DNA from: Clostridia bacterium
Lineage (GTDB): Bacteria; Bacillota; Clostridia; Oscillospirales; CAG-272
Direction: 5' to 3'
Assembly: GCA_900768535.1 (NCBI GenBank)
Contig: CAAGDE010000076.1
Coordinates: 38,911 to 102,910 of the forward strand
DNA: 64,000 nt
Shown: piece after piece, positions 35,377 to 45,517 of the stretch
How the letters are laid out: the number at the start of each line of letters is the position of its first letter
How positions within the stretch are numbered: the first letter of the stretch is position 1
The notes under the pieces: generated by a model
Told to the model about the DNA's origin: nothing
What the model saw: only the letters and a program-made list of their open reading frames with translations
The model's database searches: none
Position numbers and translations under genes: made by a program

Positions 35377-36207
35377 ATGAAACAACGGATCGTCACGGCG
35401 GTGGTTGCCTTTTTCGTCCTGCTGCCGGTTCTGATTTTTTCGGATACGGTTGTATTCCCGTTGGGACTTGCAGTCTGTGCCGTCCTGTCCGTGTGGGAAA
35501 TGTTCGCCTGCGTGGGACTGAAAAATGCGTGGATCTTCACCGTTCCCATGTACCTCATCGGTGCGGCGTTCCCGTTCCTCATCCGCTACCTGCCGGACCT
35601 TGCGGCACCGGTCGCAATCGCCGCAGCGGTGATCTGGACACTGTACGCCTTTACGGTGCTGATCTTTGCGCACGGGAAATATCCCGTGGAGTCGGTCTTT
35701 GTCGCATCCTTCAGCCTGCTCTACATTTTCATCGGCTTCAATGCGATCCTGTTTATCCATGACCGGGAGCCGGGCGGAAGATACCTCTACTATATCTGCT
35801 TCCTCGGCGCGTGGATCACCGATATTTTTGCCTACTTCTGCGGCAGAGCCTTCGGAAAGCATAAGCTCATCCCGGCGGTCAGCCCGAAAAAGACCGTGGA
35901 GGGGAGCATCGGCGGAACGCTCTTCTGCGTCCTTGCAACGGTGGTGTTCGGTGCGGTGGTGGAGGCGCTGGTACCGGAAATCACGGCAAACCTCGCTGTT
36001 TTTGCGGTTGCAGGGCTTCTGATCGCGGTGGTGTCGCAGATCGGCGATCTTTCCATGTCGGTTATCAAGCGGAACTACGGGGTCAAGGATTACGGTTTCA
36101 TCTTTCCGGGGCACGGCGGCGTGCTGGACCGGTTCGATTCGGTCATCGCGGTGTCGGCACTGCTGATGGTGTTCGCCCTCTTCTTCAACTTTTTTGAATC
36201 AGTATGA
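35377..36207 (+). CDS. cdsA: Phosphatidate cytidylyltransferase
   Basis: 276 residues with about eight hydrophobic helices. Forms CDP-diacylglycerol for phospholipid synthesis. The family signature is intact near the C-terminus: SVIKRNYGVKDYGFIFPGHG followed by GVLDRFDS, with the Mg-binding aspartates; SPKKTVEGSIGG lies before it. Overlaps dxr by 4 nt. Confidence 0.96.
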   Translation: MKQRIVTAVVAFFVLLPVLIFSDTVVFPLGLAVCAVLSVWEMFACVGLKNAWIFTVPMYLIGAAFPFLIRYLPDLAAPVAIAAAVIWTLYAFTVLIFAHGKYPVESVFVASFSLLYIFIGFNAILFIHDREPGGRYLYYICFLGAWITDIFAYFCGRAFGKHKLIPAVSPKKTVEGSIGGTLFCVLATVVFGAVVEALVPEITANLAVFAVAGLLIAVVSQIGDLSMSVIKRNYGVKDYGFIFPGHGGVLDRFDSVIAVSALLMVFALFFNFFESV

Positions 36208-37391
36208 AAAAACAAACAGAATGCTATCCGTCTGTCACCGTCCTCGGCTCCACCGGTTCGGTCGGTGAACAGGCGATGGAGGTTGCCCGGCAGACGGGTG
36301 CACAAGTCAACGCCCTTTGCGCGGGGAGAAACGCGCGGCGCGTGGAGGAGCAGGTGCGGGAGTTTTGCGTTCCGGTCTGTGCCATGGCGGATGAAGGGGC
36401 GGCGGCGGAGCTGCGGGTGCGCCTTGCCGACACCGGCGTGCGGGTGCTTTCCGGCATGGAAGGCATCTGCGAGATGATCGCGGAGAATCACGGCGGGGAC
36501 GAGGTCGTCCTCAATTCCGTCATCGGCGAGGCGGGACTGCGCCCGACGCTGGCGGTTCTTTCCGCAGGGAAGCGGCTGGCGCTGGCAAACAAGGAGTCGC
36601 TGGTCTGTGCAGGGGAGATTGTCATGGATCTGGCGCGCCGGATGGGACAGACCGTCCTTCCGGTTGACAGCGAGCACTGCGCCATCTTCCAATGCCTGCG
36701 GGCGGGAGCGCAGAAGGAGATCAAAAAGCTCCTGCTCACCGCGTCCGGCGGCCCCTTTTACGGCTGCAGCCGCGAACAGCTGGCGGACATCACCGTGGAG
36801 CGCGCGCTGGCGCATCCGACCTGGAAAATGGGCGCCAAAATCACGGTTGACAGCGCCACGCTGATGAACAAGGGCTTTGAGGTCATTGAGGCGGTGCATC
36901 TCTTCGGCGTGGCGCCGGAGCGTGTGGAGGTGCTGGTTCACCGCGAAAGCATAATGCATTCGGCGGTCGAATATACTGATCACAGCGTGATTGCGCAGAT
37001 GTCGGTGCCGGATATGCGGCTTTGCGTGCAGTACGCGCTGACGCATCCGAGACGTGCCGCGGCGGTGATTCCGGAGCTGGATCTCTTTTCCGCGGGGCAT
37101 CTGACCTTTGCGCGCCCGGATACCGAAACCTTCCCGCTTCTCCCGCTGGCGCGGTCGGCAATCGCATCCGGCGGCGCGGTTCCTGCGGTACTCAATGCCG
37201 CAAACGAGGTAGCGGTGGCGGCGTTTCTGTCGCACGGGCTCACCTTTCCGGGCATTGCGGAGGTCGTGACCGAAACGGTGGAACGTCTGCGTCCGTCCGC
37301 AAGGACAGCACGAACGGTTGAGGACATTTTCGCGTTCGACGCCGAGGCAAGGGCAACAGCGGAAAAAATCAAAACTGGGGGCAAGCTATGA
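36204..37391 (+). CDS. dxr: 1-deoxy-D-xylulose 5-phosphate reductoisomerase
   Basis: 395 residues. Second step of the MEP isoprenoid pathway, NADPH-dependent. N-terminal GSTGSVGEQAMEVAR binds NADPH; LANKESLVCAG, PVDSEHCAIFQCL, ASGGPFYG and HPTWKMGAKITVDSATLMNK form the metal and substrate site; VHRESIMHSAVEYTD is the flexible loop. Overlaps cdsA upstream and rseP downstream (ATGA), so all three are co-translated. Confidence 0.97.
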   Translation: MKKQTECYPSVTVLGSTGSVGEQAMEVARQTGAQVNALCAGRNARRVEEQVREFCVPVCAMADEGAAAELRVRLADTGVRVLSGMEGICEMIAENHGGDEVVLNSVIGEAGLRPTLAVLSAGKRLALANKESLVCAGEIVMDLARRMGQTVLPVDSEHCAIFQCLRAGAQKEIKKLLLTASGGPFYGCSREQLADITVERALAHPTWKMGAKITVDSATLMNKGFEVIEAVHLFGVAPERVEVLVHRESIMHSAVEYTDHSVIAQMSVPDMRLCVQYALTHPRRAAAVIPELDLFSAGHLTFARPDTETFPLLPLARSAIASGGAVPAVLNAANEVAVAAFLSHGLTFPGIAEVVTETVERLRPSARTARTVEDIFAFDAEARATAEKIKTGGKL

Positions 37392-38530
37392 TTGTTCTGT
37401 ATATTTTACTGTCAGTTGCCATTTTCGGCTTTCTGATCTTTGTTCATGAGCTGGGACATTTTCTGGTTGCGCGCGCGTGCGGTGTCAGAATTCTGGAATT
37501 TGCCATCGGCATGGGACCGCGGATCCTGTCGCGCCGGTCCAAAAAGAGCGGCACGGTCTACGCGCTCCGTGCGTTTCCCATCGGCGGCTTTGTAAGTATG
37601 CTCGGCGAGAGCGGCATGGAGCTGGCACAGGGGAACGAAAAAGGGGAGGTCGTTGTGGAGGATCCGGATAACCCGATCCTGAACGATGTCAAAACCAAGG
37701 AGGAAGCCGCAGAGCTGACCGAGGAGGACGAAAAGCACGCCTACTGCAACCAGAGTGCGTGGCGCAGGATCCTCATTTCCCTGGCGGGTCCCGCGATGAA
37801 CATTCTGCTGGGATTCCTTTTGATGTTCATCCTGGTCGGCGCGTGGGGAAAACAGGGGAATCTCGGCGGGACGGTCATTGCAGGCTTCCCGGAGGGGAAC
37901 ATCAGCCATGCATCCGGACTGGAGATCGGGGATGAGGTGCTGAAGATCGGAAAGACATCGGTTCATACGCTCTACCAGCTCAACTACGAGATCACCTCAC
38001 AGGGCTACAAGCCGGTCAATGTCACCGTGCGCAGAAACGGGGAGAAAATCGTGCTTGAGAATGTCATTTTCCCGACCGGCGTGCAGAGCAACACCACCTT
38101 CGGGCAGATGGATTTCCAGGTCTGGGGGGATCGGCTGACCTTCCCGAAGCTGGTCAAGCACAGCTTCTGGCAGTCCTGCTCGGCAGTGAAAATGGTGTAC
38201 GATTCGCTGTTCGGACTGGTCGGCGGACGCTTCTCTGCCGACAGCGTGTCGGGACCGGTCGGCATTACGGGAACCATCGCGCAGGCGGCAAAAAGCTCGG
38301 CGCTGAATGTGCTGCACCTGGTCATTGTCATTTCGGTCAACCTCGGCGTGATGAATCTGCTCCCGATTCCGGCGCTCGACGGCGGACACATCCTGCTTTA
38401 TGTGGTCGAGCTGATCCGCCGCAAAAAGGCAAAGCCGCAGGTCGAGGGGATCATCAATTTCGTGGGGCTTGTCGTTTTGCTGGCGCTGATGGCGGTTGTG
38501 ATGTTCAAGGATATCATCTCCCTGTTCTGA
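37388..38530 (+). CDS. rseP: RIP site-2 metalloprotease RseP/RasP
   Basis: 380 residues. Cleaves membrane-embedded regulators and signal-peptide remnants. Zinc site HELGH at 20-24 in the first helix, a PDZ domain around 165-245 (GLEIGDEVLKIGKTSVHT), and the second motif NLLPIPALDGGHIL near 330 with its Asp, followed by a final helix. An acidic insert (EDPDNP, KTKEEAAELTEEDEKH) lies near 95-125. Overlaps dxr by 4 nt and precedes ispG by 9 nt. Confidence 0.95.
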   Translation: MIVLYILLSVAIFGFLIFVHELGHFLVARACGVRILEFAIGMGPRILSRRSKKSGTVYALRAFPIGGFVSMLGESGMELAQGNEKGEVVVEDPDNPILNDVKTKEEAAELTEEDEKHAYCNQSAWRRILISLAGPAMNILLGFLLMFILVGAWGKQGNLGGTVIAGFPEGNISHASGLEIGDEVLKIGKTSVHTLYQLNYEITSQGYKPVNVTVRRNGEKIVLENVIFPTGVQSNTTFGQMDFQVWGDRLTFPKLVKHSFWQSCSAVKMVYDSLFGLVGGRFSADSVSGPVGITGTIAQAAKSSALNVLHLVIVISVNLGVMNLLPIPALDGGHILLYVVELIRRKKAKPQVEGIINFVGLVVLLALMAVVMFKDIISLF

Positions 38531-38539
38531 GGGTCTGAC

Positions 38540-39628
38540 ATGGATTACAATAAAATCAGAAGAAAAACAACGCCGGTCCGGGTCGGAAACCGCATCATCG
38601 GCGGAGATGCACCGATTGCGATTCAGTCCATGACCAATACCGACACCATGGATTTTCCCGCAACCGTGCGGCAGATAAAGGCACTGGAGGAGGCGGGATG
38701 CGACATCGTGCGCGTCACGGTTCCAACCCCGGAGGCGGCGCAGATCATCACTGCTGTCCGGGATGCCGGCATCCGCATTCCGATCGTTGCGGACATTCAC
38801 TTCGACTACCGGGCGGCACTGCGCTGTGCGGCGCTCGGATTCGACAAAATCCGCATCAACCCCGGCAACATCGGCGGGGAGGATCGCGTCCGAGCGGTGG
38901 CGGAAGCCTGCGGTGAGAGGCAGATTCCCATCCGCATCGGCGTCAACGGCGGCTCGCTGGAAAAGCACATCCTTGCAAAATACGGTTCTCCGACGCCCGA
39001 AGCGCTTTGTGAGAGCGCACTGTATCACGCGTCCCTGTTGGAGCGGTTCGGTTTTCGCAACCTCATCATTTCCATCAAGACTTCGACCGTGCAGGACATG
39101 ATCGGAGCAAACCGCCGCATGGCATCGCTCTGTTCGTATCCGCTCCACCTGGGCGTGACCGAGGCGGGCGGGGGAGAGCGCGGACTGCTCAAGGGCGCCA
39201 TCGGAATCGGCGCGCTGCTGTCGGACGGCATCGGGGACACCGTGAGGGTTTCCCTGACCGATGACCCGGTGCGTGAGGTCGCGGCGGCAAAACAGATTCT
39301 GCGCGCCGTCGGCATTGACGGTCAGCGCGGCATGGACATCATCAGCTGTCCCACCTGCGGACGGACAAAAATCGACCTGATTCCGCTCTGCCGCCGCTTT
39401 GAGGAGGCAATCCGCGAAGAAGGTCTGGAGGAGCTTCCGCTGCGGGTCGCCCTGATGGGGTGCGCGGTCAACGGACCGGGAGAGGCAAGGGAAGCGGACA
39501 TCGGTGTAGCGGGCGGAATCCGCGAGGCGGTTCTGTTCCGGCACGGGGAAATCGTGGAAAAGATTCCGGAGGAGGAGATCATTCCGCGCCTGATCCGGGA
39601 GATCAAACAGATGGGAAATGTGACATGA
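38540..39628 (+). CDS. ispG: 4-hydroxy-3-methylbut-2-en-1-yl diphosphate synthase
   Basis: 362 residues. Iron-sulfur enzyme of the MEP pathway, acting after Dxr. APIAIQSMTNTDTMDFPATV, IVADIHFDYRAAL, RINPGNIG and the cluster ligands in SCPTCGRT and GCAVNGPGEA are all present. ATG lies 9 nt after rseP. The stop overlaps polC by 4 nt. Two MEP genes (dxr, ispG) in one operon with uppS suggests coordinated isoprenoid supply for the cell wall. Confidence 0.97.
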   Translation: MDYNKIRRKTTPVRVGNRIIGGDAPIAIQSMTNTDTMDFPATVRQIKALEEAGCDIVRVTVPTPEAAQIITAVRDAGIRIPIVADIHFDYRAALRCAALGFDKIRINPGNIGGEDRVRAVAEACGERQIPIRIGVNGGSLEKHILAKYGSPTPEALCESALYHASLLERFGFRNLIISIKTSTVQDMIGANRRMASLCSYPLHLGVTEAGGGERGLLKGAIGIGALLSDGIGDTVRVSLTDDPVREVAAAKQILRAVGIDGQRGMDIISCPTCGRTKIDLIPLCRRFEEAIREEGLEELPLRVALMGCAVNGPGEAREADIGVAGGIREAVLFRHGEIVEKIPEEEIIPRLIREIKQMGNVT

Positions 39629-42600
39629 GCAAAACACTGCCCGAAATTTTTTCAAAATATCATCCGGACGAGCAGGACCTGCGCCTGCTCCTTTCGGCGC
39701 CTCCGGAGTCGGTCCGGCTCCGCTGTGACCGGGACCAGCGCATCATGGAAATCGGCGTGGATTTTCCTGCCCCGGTCCGGCGCGCGGATCTGTTCCGCAT
39801 CGAGGCGGGCATCCGGCGGGCGTATGATCTGAATTTCGTCCGCTTCCTGCCGCACTACCCCGGCGCGGCGTTTACCGAGGGCTATGTTCCCGATCTGCTT
39901 GCCGAAACCAACCGCATGGGCATTGTGGCAAACGGCTTTTTCAACCGCTGTCACTATCGGCTGGACGGGGGAATTCTGGATATCGAGATCCCGTTCTCCG
40001 AGAGCGGTGTCAGTCTGGTGACCGATGCCAAAACGCCCGCACTGATGGAAGAGATCATCCGGCGGGAATTCGACACCGAGGTCAGAATCCGCATCCGGCA
40101 GGAGGAGGGCTACGACCCCGGCTTGTATACAAACGATCTGCAGACCATGCAGAATGCCATGTCCCACGATGCGGCGCAGGCGCAGAAGGAATATGTCCGG
40201 ATGCAGGCACAGCAGGCGGCATACAACGGGGGAGCCGCCGTGCAGGAGACCGCACTCCTTCCGCGGACCCCCTGCATCGATTCCACACTGGATACAACGC
40301 CCCGGCGCATCGGCGACACCGTGTGGCAAATCGGGCATTCCCGATTTGACGTGTCCGAGCCGAAGGTGCTCTTGGGTACGGAGTTTGAAATCACGCCGAC
40401 CTCCATCGCGTCGGTCAGCCATCCGCAGAAGAACATCGTGTTCCTGGGCGAGGTGTTCAACTTTACCGCCGAGGAGAACCGCACCGGCGACAAAATGGAT
40501 GTCACCTTTGACCTCTATGACGGCGGCTCCTCCATCGAACACCGCACCTTCGGCATGGAAATCGAGGATGCGAAATCGCTCTCCGGCATCGTCAGAAACG
40601 GGGGCGTTTACGCCATGCGAGGCTATGTCAAGCAGATCACCCGCAAGGGCAAGACCGACCTCGACTATAGCTTTTTCTATACCGATATCCTGCAGATTTC
40701 CAAGGTGACGCGGAAGGACAACGCCGAAAAGAAGCGCGTGGAGCTGCATCTGCATACCACCATGTCCACCATGGACGCGCTGATTCCCCCGGATGTGGCG
40801 GTCAAAACCGCGCTGAAATGGGGGCATCCCGCCGTGGCAATCACCGACCACGGCAACGTGCAGGGCTTCCCGGACGCCATGCTGGCGCTGGAGAAGGCGG
40901 CAGGGGAAGACAACCCCTTCAAGGTGATCTACGGCATCGAAGCCTACTTCGTCAATAACACGGCAAGCGCGGTGATGGGAACGTGCAACCCTGATTACAA
41001 CGCAGAGACGGTCGTGTTCGACATCGAAACTACAGGGCTCTCCGTCCGGAACTGTAAGATCACCGAAATCGGCGCGGTCAAAATCAAAAACGGCGAGGTG
41101 CTGGAGCGCTTCAATACCTTTGTCAACCCGGAGTGCCCGATTCCACCCGAAATCGTGGAGCTGACCGGCATTACCGACGAGATGGTCGCGGACGCCCCGC
41201 CGGTTGCCGACGCGCTGAAGGCATTCTTCTCCTTCATCGGAAACGACCGCGTGAAGGAAGGGGAACCGTATCCGCTGCTGGTTGCGCACAACGCGAATTT
41301 TGACATCGGATTTATCCGCTACTTCGCAAAGGAATCCGGACTTCCCTTCGAAAACCCGTACCTGGACACGGTCGGGCTTTCCAAATTCATCAATCCGGAG
41401 CTGAAATCGCACAAGCTGGATATTCTTGCCAAACACTACGACCTGGGCGATTTCAACCACCACCGCGCCTGCGATGATGCGGAAATGCTTGCCATGATCT
41501 ACTTCCGCATGATCGACCAGCTGCAGAAAATGGAGCTGCGGACCCTGACCGAGCTGCGACGCGACATGACCGAAAAAGCCGACCCGCTCAAGCTCCCGAC
41601 CTATCACCAGATCATCCTGGTCAAAAATCAGGTCGGCTTGAAGAACCTCTACAAGCTGATCTCCTACAGCTACTTAAACTATTTCCGGCGCAACCCGCGG
41701 ATTCCGAAAACCGTCCTTGAAAAGCACCGCGAGGGGCTGATCATCGGCTCTGCGTGCGAGGCGGGCGAGCTGGTGCGGGCGATTCTGGAAAACCGACCGG
41801 ATAACGAGATTGAGGAGATCGTGGGTTTCTACGATTACCTGGAGATTCAGCCGATCTGCAACAACCGCTTCCTGATTGCGGAGGGGAAAATTGCCGATGA
41901 CGAGGGTCTGCGGGACATCAACCGCCGCATTGTGGCGCTGGGCGAGCAGTACAACAAGCCGGTCTGTGCCACCTGTGACGCGCACTTTCTCAACAGGGAG
42001 GACGAGCTCTACCGCAAAATTCTGCTTGCCGGCATGAAGTTTAAGGATTATGACAAAGAGGTCGGGCTTTACTTCCGAACAACCGAGGAAATGCTGGAGG
42101 AATTCTCCTACCTCGGCGATGAGAAGGCATACGAGGTGGTGGTCACCAACACCAACCGGATTGCGGACATGATCGAGCGTGTCCGTCCGATTCCAAAGGG
42201 CTCCTACACGCCGGAAATGGAAGGCGCGGAGCAGGAGCTGCAGGATATGTGCTGGGCGCGGGCAAAGAAAATGTACGGCGACCCGCTTCCGGAAATCGTT
42301 ACCGCACGCCTGAACAAGGAGCTGTCCTCCATCATCAAAAACGGCTTTGCCGTGCTGTATCTGATTGCGCAGAGACTGGTTCATTTCAGCGAGGAGCAGG
42401 GGTATCTCGTCGGCTCGCGCGGCTCGGTCGGTTCCTCCTTCGTTGCCACTATGGCGGGCATTTCGGAGGTCAACCCGCTTCCGCCGCACTACTACTGCCC
42501 GAATCCGGAGTGCCGGCACAGCGAGTTCTTCACCACGGGTGAGGTCGGTTCCGGCTTTGACCTGCCCGACAAGATGTGCCCGATGTGCGGGACGAAATAC

Positions 42601-44085
42601 CATGCGGACGGGCATGACATCATGTTCGAGACCTTCCTCGGCTTCTACGGCGACAAATCGCCGGATATCGACCTGAACTTCTCCGGAGACGTGCAGGGAC
42701 GGGTCCACAAGTACACCGAGGAGCTGTTCGGCGAGGGACACGTCTTCCGTGCCGGCACGCTCGGAACGCTCGCGGACAAGACCGCTTACGGCTATGTTGC
42801 AAAATATGTCGAGGGCAAGGGCGTCAGCCTCCCGCGTGCCGAAATGAACCGGCTGGTCAACGGCTGTACCGGCGTCAAAAAGCTGACCGGACAGCACCCC
42901 GGCGGAATCATCGTTGTCCCGCAGAAATACGAGGTCTACGACTTCACCCCGGTTCAGCACCCCGCCGATGACCCGAACTCCGACATCATCACCACGCACT
43001 TTGCGTTCTCCTATCTCCACGATACCATCCTGAAGCTGGACGAGCTCGGACACGATATGCCGACCAAGTACAAGTGGCTGGAAACCTTTACAAACACCTC
43101 AGTCAACGATGTGGCAATGAACGACAGCTCGGTTTACGAGCTGCTGGAATCCACCAAGCCGCTCGGCGTCACGCCGGAGGACATCGGCTGTCAGATCGGT
43201 ACCTACGGACTGCCGGAGCTGGGCACTCCGTTCGTCCAGCAGGTGTTGATCGATGCAAAACCGCATAATTTCGCCGACCTGCTCCAGATTTCCGGACTGA
43301 CCCACGGCACCAACGTGTGGCTGAACAACGCGCAGGACCTGATTAAGGACGGCACCTGCGACATTTCCCGCGTCATCGGAACCCGTGACGGCGTGATGCT
43401 GGACCTGATCCGGTACGGACTGGAGAATGCGCACGCCTTCAAAATCATGGAAGCCGTCCGGAAAGGGAAGGGGCTGACCCCCGAATGGGAAGCCGAAATG
43501 CGGGAGCACAACGTGCCGGAATGGTATATCCTCTCCTGCAAAAAGATCCGCTACCTGTTCCCGAAGGCGCACGCGGCGGCGTACGTTATGTCGGCAATCC
43601 GCCTGGCGTGGTATAAGGTACACAAGCCGGTGGAGTTCTACTGCACCATGTTCACGGTTGCACCCAAAGGCTTTGATGCAAGCATCATCACCAAGGGAAT
43701 GCAGAACGTCCGGACCGTCATGGCGGACATCCAGAAGCGGGGAAAGGACGCGTCTCCCAAGGAACAGGACAGCGTCCCGGTGCTGCAACTGGTCAACGAG
43801 GCGATGTCGCGGGGAATCCGGTTTCTGCCGGTGAACCTGGCGGTATCGGAGGCGTTCGTCTTCCGACCGGAAAACGGAGGCATCCGGATGCCGTTCTCCG
43901 CTCTGCCCGGACTCGGAGACGCGGCGGCGGACAGCATCATCCAGGCGCGGAAGGAGGAGCCGTTCTTCTCGGTGGAGGACCTCCAGACCCGCGCAAAGGT
44001 CTCCAAAGGCGTCATCGACATTCTCCGCGAAGCCGGAGCCCTGGACGATGTGGAAGAGACCGATCAGCTGACCTTCAAATTCTGA
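39625..44085 (+). CDS. polC: DNA polymerase III alpha subunit, PolC type
   Basis: 1486 residues, the PolC size. Main replicase of low-GC Gram-positives. N-terminal and OB domains come first (about 1-370); a PHP domain begins RVELHLHTTMSTMDALIPP near 372; a proofreading 3'-5' exonuclease domain starts VVFDIETTGLS near 465 (DxE motif); a zinc-binding segment CPNPEC...CPMCG lies near 958-990; the polymerase core follows with DIDLNFSGDVQG and HPGGIIVVP. ATG at 39625 overlaps the ispG stop. A long upstream extension in frame is rejected because it overlaps ispG. Confidence 0.98.
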   Translation: MSKTLPEIFSKYHPDEQDLRLLLSAPPESVRLRCDRDQRIMEIGVDFPAPVRRADLFRIEAGIRRAYDLNFVRFLPHYPGAAFTEGYVPDLLAETNRMGIVANGFFNRCHYRLDGGILDIEIPFSESGVSLVTDAKTPALMEEIIRREFDTEVRIRIRQEEGYDPGLYTNDLQTMQNAMSHDAAQAQKEYVRMQAQQAAYNGGAAVQETALLPRTPCIDSTLDTTPRRIGDTVWQIGHSRFDVSEPKVLLGTEFEITPTSIASVSHPQKNIVFLGEVFNFTAEENRTGDKMDVTFDLYDGGSSIEHRTFGMEIEDAKSLSGIVRNGGVYAMRGYVKQITRKGKTDLDYSFFYTDILQISKVTRKDNAEKKRVELHLHTTMSTMDALIPPDVAVKTALKWGHPAVAITDHGNVQGFPDAMLALEKAAGEDNPFKVIYGIEAYFVNNTASAVMGTCNPDYNAETVVFDIETTGLSVRNCKITEIGAVKIKNGEVLERFNTFVNPECPIPPEIVELTGITDEMVADAPPVADALKAFFSFIGNDRVKEGEPYPLLVAHNANFDIGFIRYFAKESGLPFENPYLDTVGLSKFINPELKSHKLDILAKHYDLGDFNHHRACDDAEMLAMIYFRMIDQLQKMELRTLTELRRDMTEKADPLKLPTYHQIILVKNQVGLKNLYKLISYSYLNYFRRNPRIPKTVLEKHREGLIIGSACEAGELVRAILENRPDNEIEEIVGFYDYLEIQPICNNRFLIAEGKIADDEGLRDINRRIVALGEQYNKPVCATCDAHFLNREDELYRKILLAGMKFKDYDKEVGLYFRTTEEMLEEFSYLGDEKAYEVVVTNTNRIADMIERVRPIPKGSYTPEMEGAEQELQDMCWARAKKMYGDPLPEIVTARLNKELSSIIKNGFAVLYLIAQRLVHFSEEQGYLVGSRGSVGSSFVATMAGISEVNPLPPHYYCPNPECRHSEFFTTGEVGSGFDLPDKMCPMCGTKYHADGHDIMFETFLGFYGDKSPDIDLNFSGDVQGRVHKYTEELFGEGHVFRAGTLGTLADKTAYGYVAKYVEGKGVSLPRAEMNRLVNGCTGVKKLTGQHPGGIIVVPQKYEVYDFTPVQHPADDPNSDIITTHFAFSYLHDTILKLDELGHDMPTKYKWLETFTNTSVNDVAMNDSSVYELLESTKPLGVTPEDIGCQIGTYGLPELGTPFVQQVLIDAKPHNFADLLQISGLTHGTNVWLNNAQDLIKDGTCDISRVIGTRDGVMLDLIRYGLENAHAFKIMEAVRKGKGLTPEWEAEMREHNVPEWYILSCKKIRYLFPKAHAAAYVMSAIRLAWYKVHKPVEFYCTMFTVAPKGFDASIITKGMQNVRTVMADIQKRGKDASPKEQDSVPVLQLVNEAMSRGIRFLPVNLAVSEAFVFRPENGGIRMPFSALPGLGDAAADSIIQARKEEPFFSVEDLQTRAKVSKGVIDILREAGALDDVEETDQLTFKF

Positions 44086-44100
44086 AAAGAGATCCGAACA

Positions 44101-44143
44101 AAAAAGCAGGTCCCCCGGAACCACCCCGGAGGATCTGCTTTTT
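44101..44143 (+). terminator. Intrinsic terminator after polC
   Basis: Imperfect stem AGCAGGTCCCCCGG / CCGGAGGATCTGCT with short loop, then TTTTT at 44139-44143, 16 nt after the polC stop. Confidence 0.88.
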
Positions 44144-44150
44144 CGGCAAT

Positions 44151-44195
44151 AAAAAAGCCCCCGATTCAAGGCAAACCCGCCAAAATCAAGGGCTT
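44151..44195 (-). terminator. Intrinsic terminator of tRNA-Val
   Basis: Minus strand: AAGCCC and GATT arms (44195-44184) pair with the complementary segment at 44167-44156 across a 2-by-2 internal loop, then a run of T opposite 44156-44151. It lies 10 nt after the tRNA 3' end. Confidence 0.75.
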
Positions 44196-44205
44196 CTCGG
44201 CTATC

Positions 44206-44282
44206 TGGTGGAAACAGGGAGGCTCGAACTCTCGACCTTACGGATGTGAACCGTACGCTCTAACCAACTGAGCTATGCTTCC
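44206..44282 (-). tRNA. tRNA-Val, anticodon CAC
   Basis: 77 nt including encoded CCA. Acceptor GGAAGCA/TGTTTCC (one G-U), D-loop AGTTGGTTAG, anticodon stem closing TTCACAT (anticodon CAC, reads GUG), T-loop GTTCGAG. Complete cloverleaf on the minus strand. Confidence 0.94.
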
Positions 44283-44296
44283 GGACCGACACCTAT

Positions 44297-44325
44297 ATTA
44301 TAGCACATTTTCTTCCGAATTGCAA
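44297..44325 (-). promoter_or_regulatory. SigA promoter for tRNA-Val
   Basis: Minus strand TTGCAA (44325-44320), 17-nt spacer, TATAAT (44302-44297), about 14 nt before the tRNA. Confidence 0.85.
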
Positions 44326-44367
44326 GCCCTTTTTGCAATTTTTTTATTTTTTCGGACTGTTTTTTTC

Positions 44368-44411
44368 GCACCGTCGCGCAGTCCCGCTTTGTGGTGACTG
44401 TACGGCGGTGC
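44368..44411. other. GC-rich hairpin between tRNA-Val promoter and the S1 gene
   Basis: Arms GCACCG/CGGTGC with inner CG and AGTC/GACT pairs. On the minus strand it lies downstream of the S1-protein stop codon but is followed by A rather than T, so it is a poor intrinsic terminator; it may protect the mRNA end. Confidence 0.4.
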
Positions 44412-44447
44412 TTTCCGGAGAAAATGTCGGCGTTGAAGACGGGAATT

Positions 44448-45407
44448 TCAGCAGAATACCGTTTCGATCCGCCTCCGACAGATGTCCGGGGAATAGACCC
44501 ATCGGTCCATGTGCGGGGTGGCTTCCGGATCGACGAACAGCACCGGCGCTTTGGGCGGCATCCGGCAGGGGGCGATGTCCACGACCACCAGCTTGACCTT
44601 CATGCGCTCCGGCGTAATGCTTTTGATGTAAACCGCCACGGCATGACCGATCAGCGCGCGCATGGTGTCTGCCTGCTCTGCGGTTCGGATCTCCGAGAGC
44701 CCTGCCAGGTTCGGCGCCAGTTCGATGAATGCGCCGTAATTCTCCACACTCCGCACGATCCCCGTCACGGTCTGCCCCGGTGCAAATGCCGCTGCGTTTT
44801 CCTCCCAGGTTCCCAGCAGCTCGCGCAGGGTGACCGCAATTCTCCCACGCTCCCGATCGATATTCCGGACGGCAACCGGCAGCATCATTCCAACCGACAG
44901 CCGGTCGCGCGGAAGGGAAATCCGGGAGACCGAGATGCAGTCGACCGACAGGAGGGACACCACCCCGCAGCCGATGTCGAGAAACGCCCCGAACGGCTCC
45001 ATGTGCGTCACTCTGCCGGGAAGGATGTCTCCCGGAGACAGCGCCTCCAGGTAATGCGTCAGGCATTCCTCCTGCGCCGCGCGGCGGGAGAGCATTGCCA
45101 GGAACTCGCCGTTGTGCTCGGACACGGACAGCACCCTGACGGCAACCGGTTTTCCGACCCGTGACACCACGGCAATGTCCTTCCGGGATTCTCCCGTGCG
45201 GCAGAGCACCGCTTCCTCCGGCGGGATGATTCCGCGCATACATCCCAATTCCACGTGCAGTCGCATCTCCCCGTCGCAGACCGTTGCAACGCCTTCCAGG
45301 ATGGTTCCCTGCATCATGGCGCGCTCCAGCCCCGCCCGTGAGGAAAGCAGATCCCGGTTTTCCTTCGTGTTCAGCAATTCACCCTCCGGCAGAAATTTTG
45401 TATTCAT
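44448..45407 (-). CDS. S1-domain RNA-binding protein
   Basis: 319 residues with three S1-like OB folds: about 33-105 (divergent), about 125-195 (GDILPGRVTHMEPFGAFLDI, then RGRIAVTLRELLG) and about 208-275 (GQTVTGIVRSVENYGAFIEL, then APNLAGLSEI). Similar to the short ribosomal-S1-like proteins of Clostridia that bind mRNA or ribosomes. ATG at 45407 follows AAAGGAACGCG. It stands alone, divergent from spoVAF. Exact role unknown. Confidence 0.82.
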   Translation of the reverse strand: MNTKFLPEGELLNTKENRDLLSSRAGLERAMMQGTILEGVATVCDGEMRLHVELGCMRGIIPPEEAVLCRTGESRKDIAVVSRVGKPVAVRVLSVSEHNGEFLAMLSRRAAQEECLTHYLEALSPGDILPGRVTHMEPFGAFLDIGCGVVSLLSVDCISVSRISLPRDRLSVGMMLPVAVRNIDRERGRIAVTLRELLGTWEENAAAFAPGQTVTGIVRSVENYGAFIELAPNLAGLSEIRTAEQADTMRALIGHAVAVYIKSITPERMKVKLVVVDIAPCRMPPKAPVLFVDPEATPHMDRWVYSPDICRRRIETVFC

Positions 45408-45517
45408 CGCGTTCCTTTGACCTCCGTTATTTTCTGTTGTTACAGTCTATTCACGGCGGTCCCGGAATATGCGGCGGCGGGGGTGGGAATACTGACTTGG
45501 AACGGAGGCGGAACGAT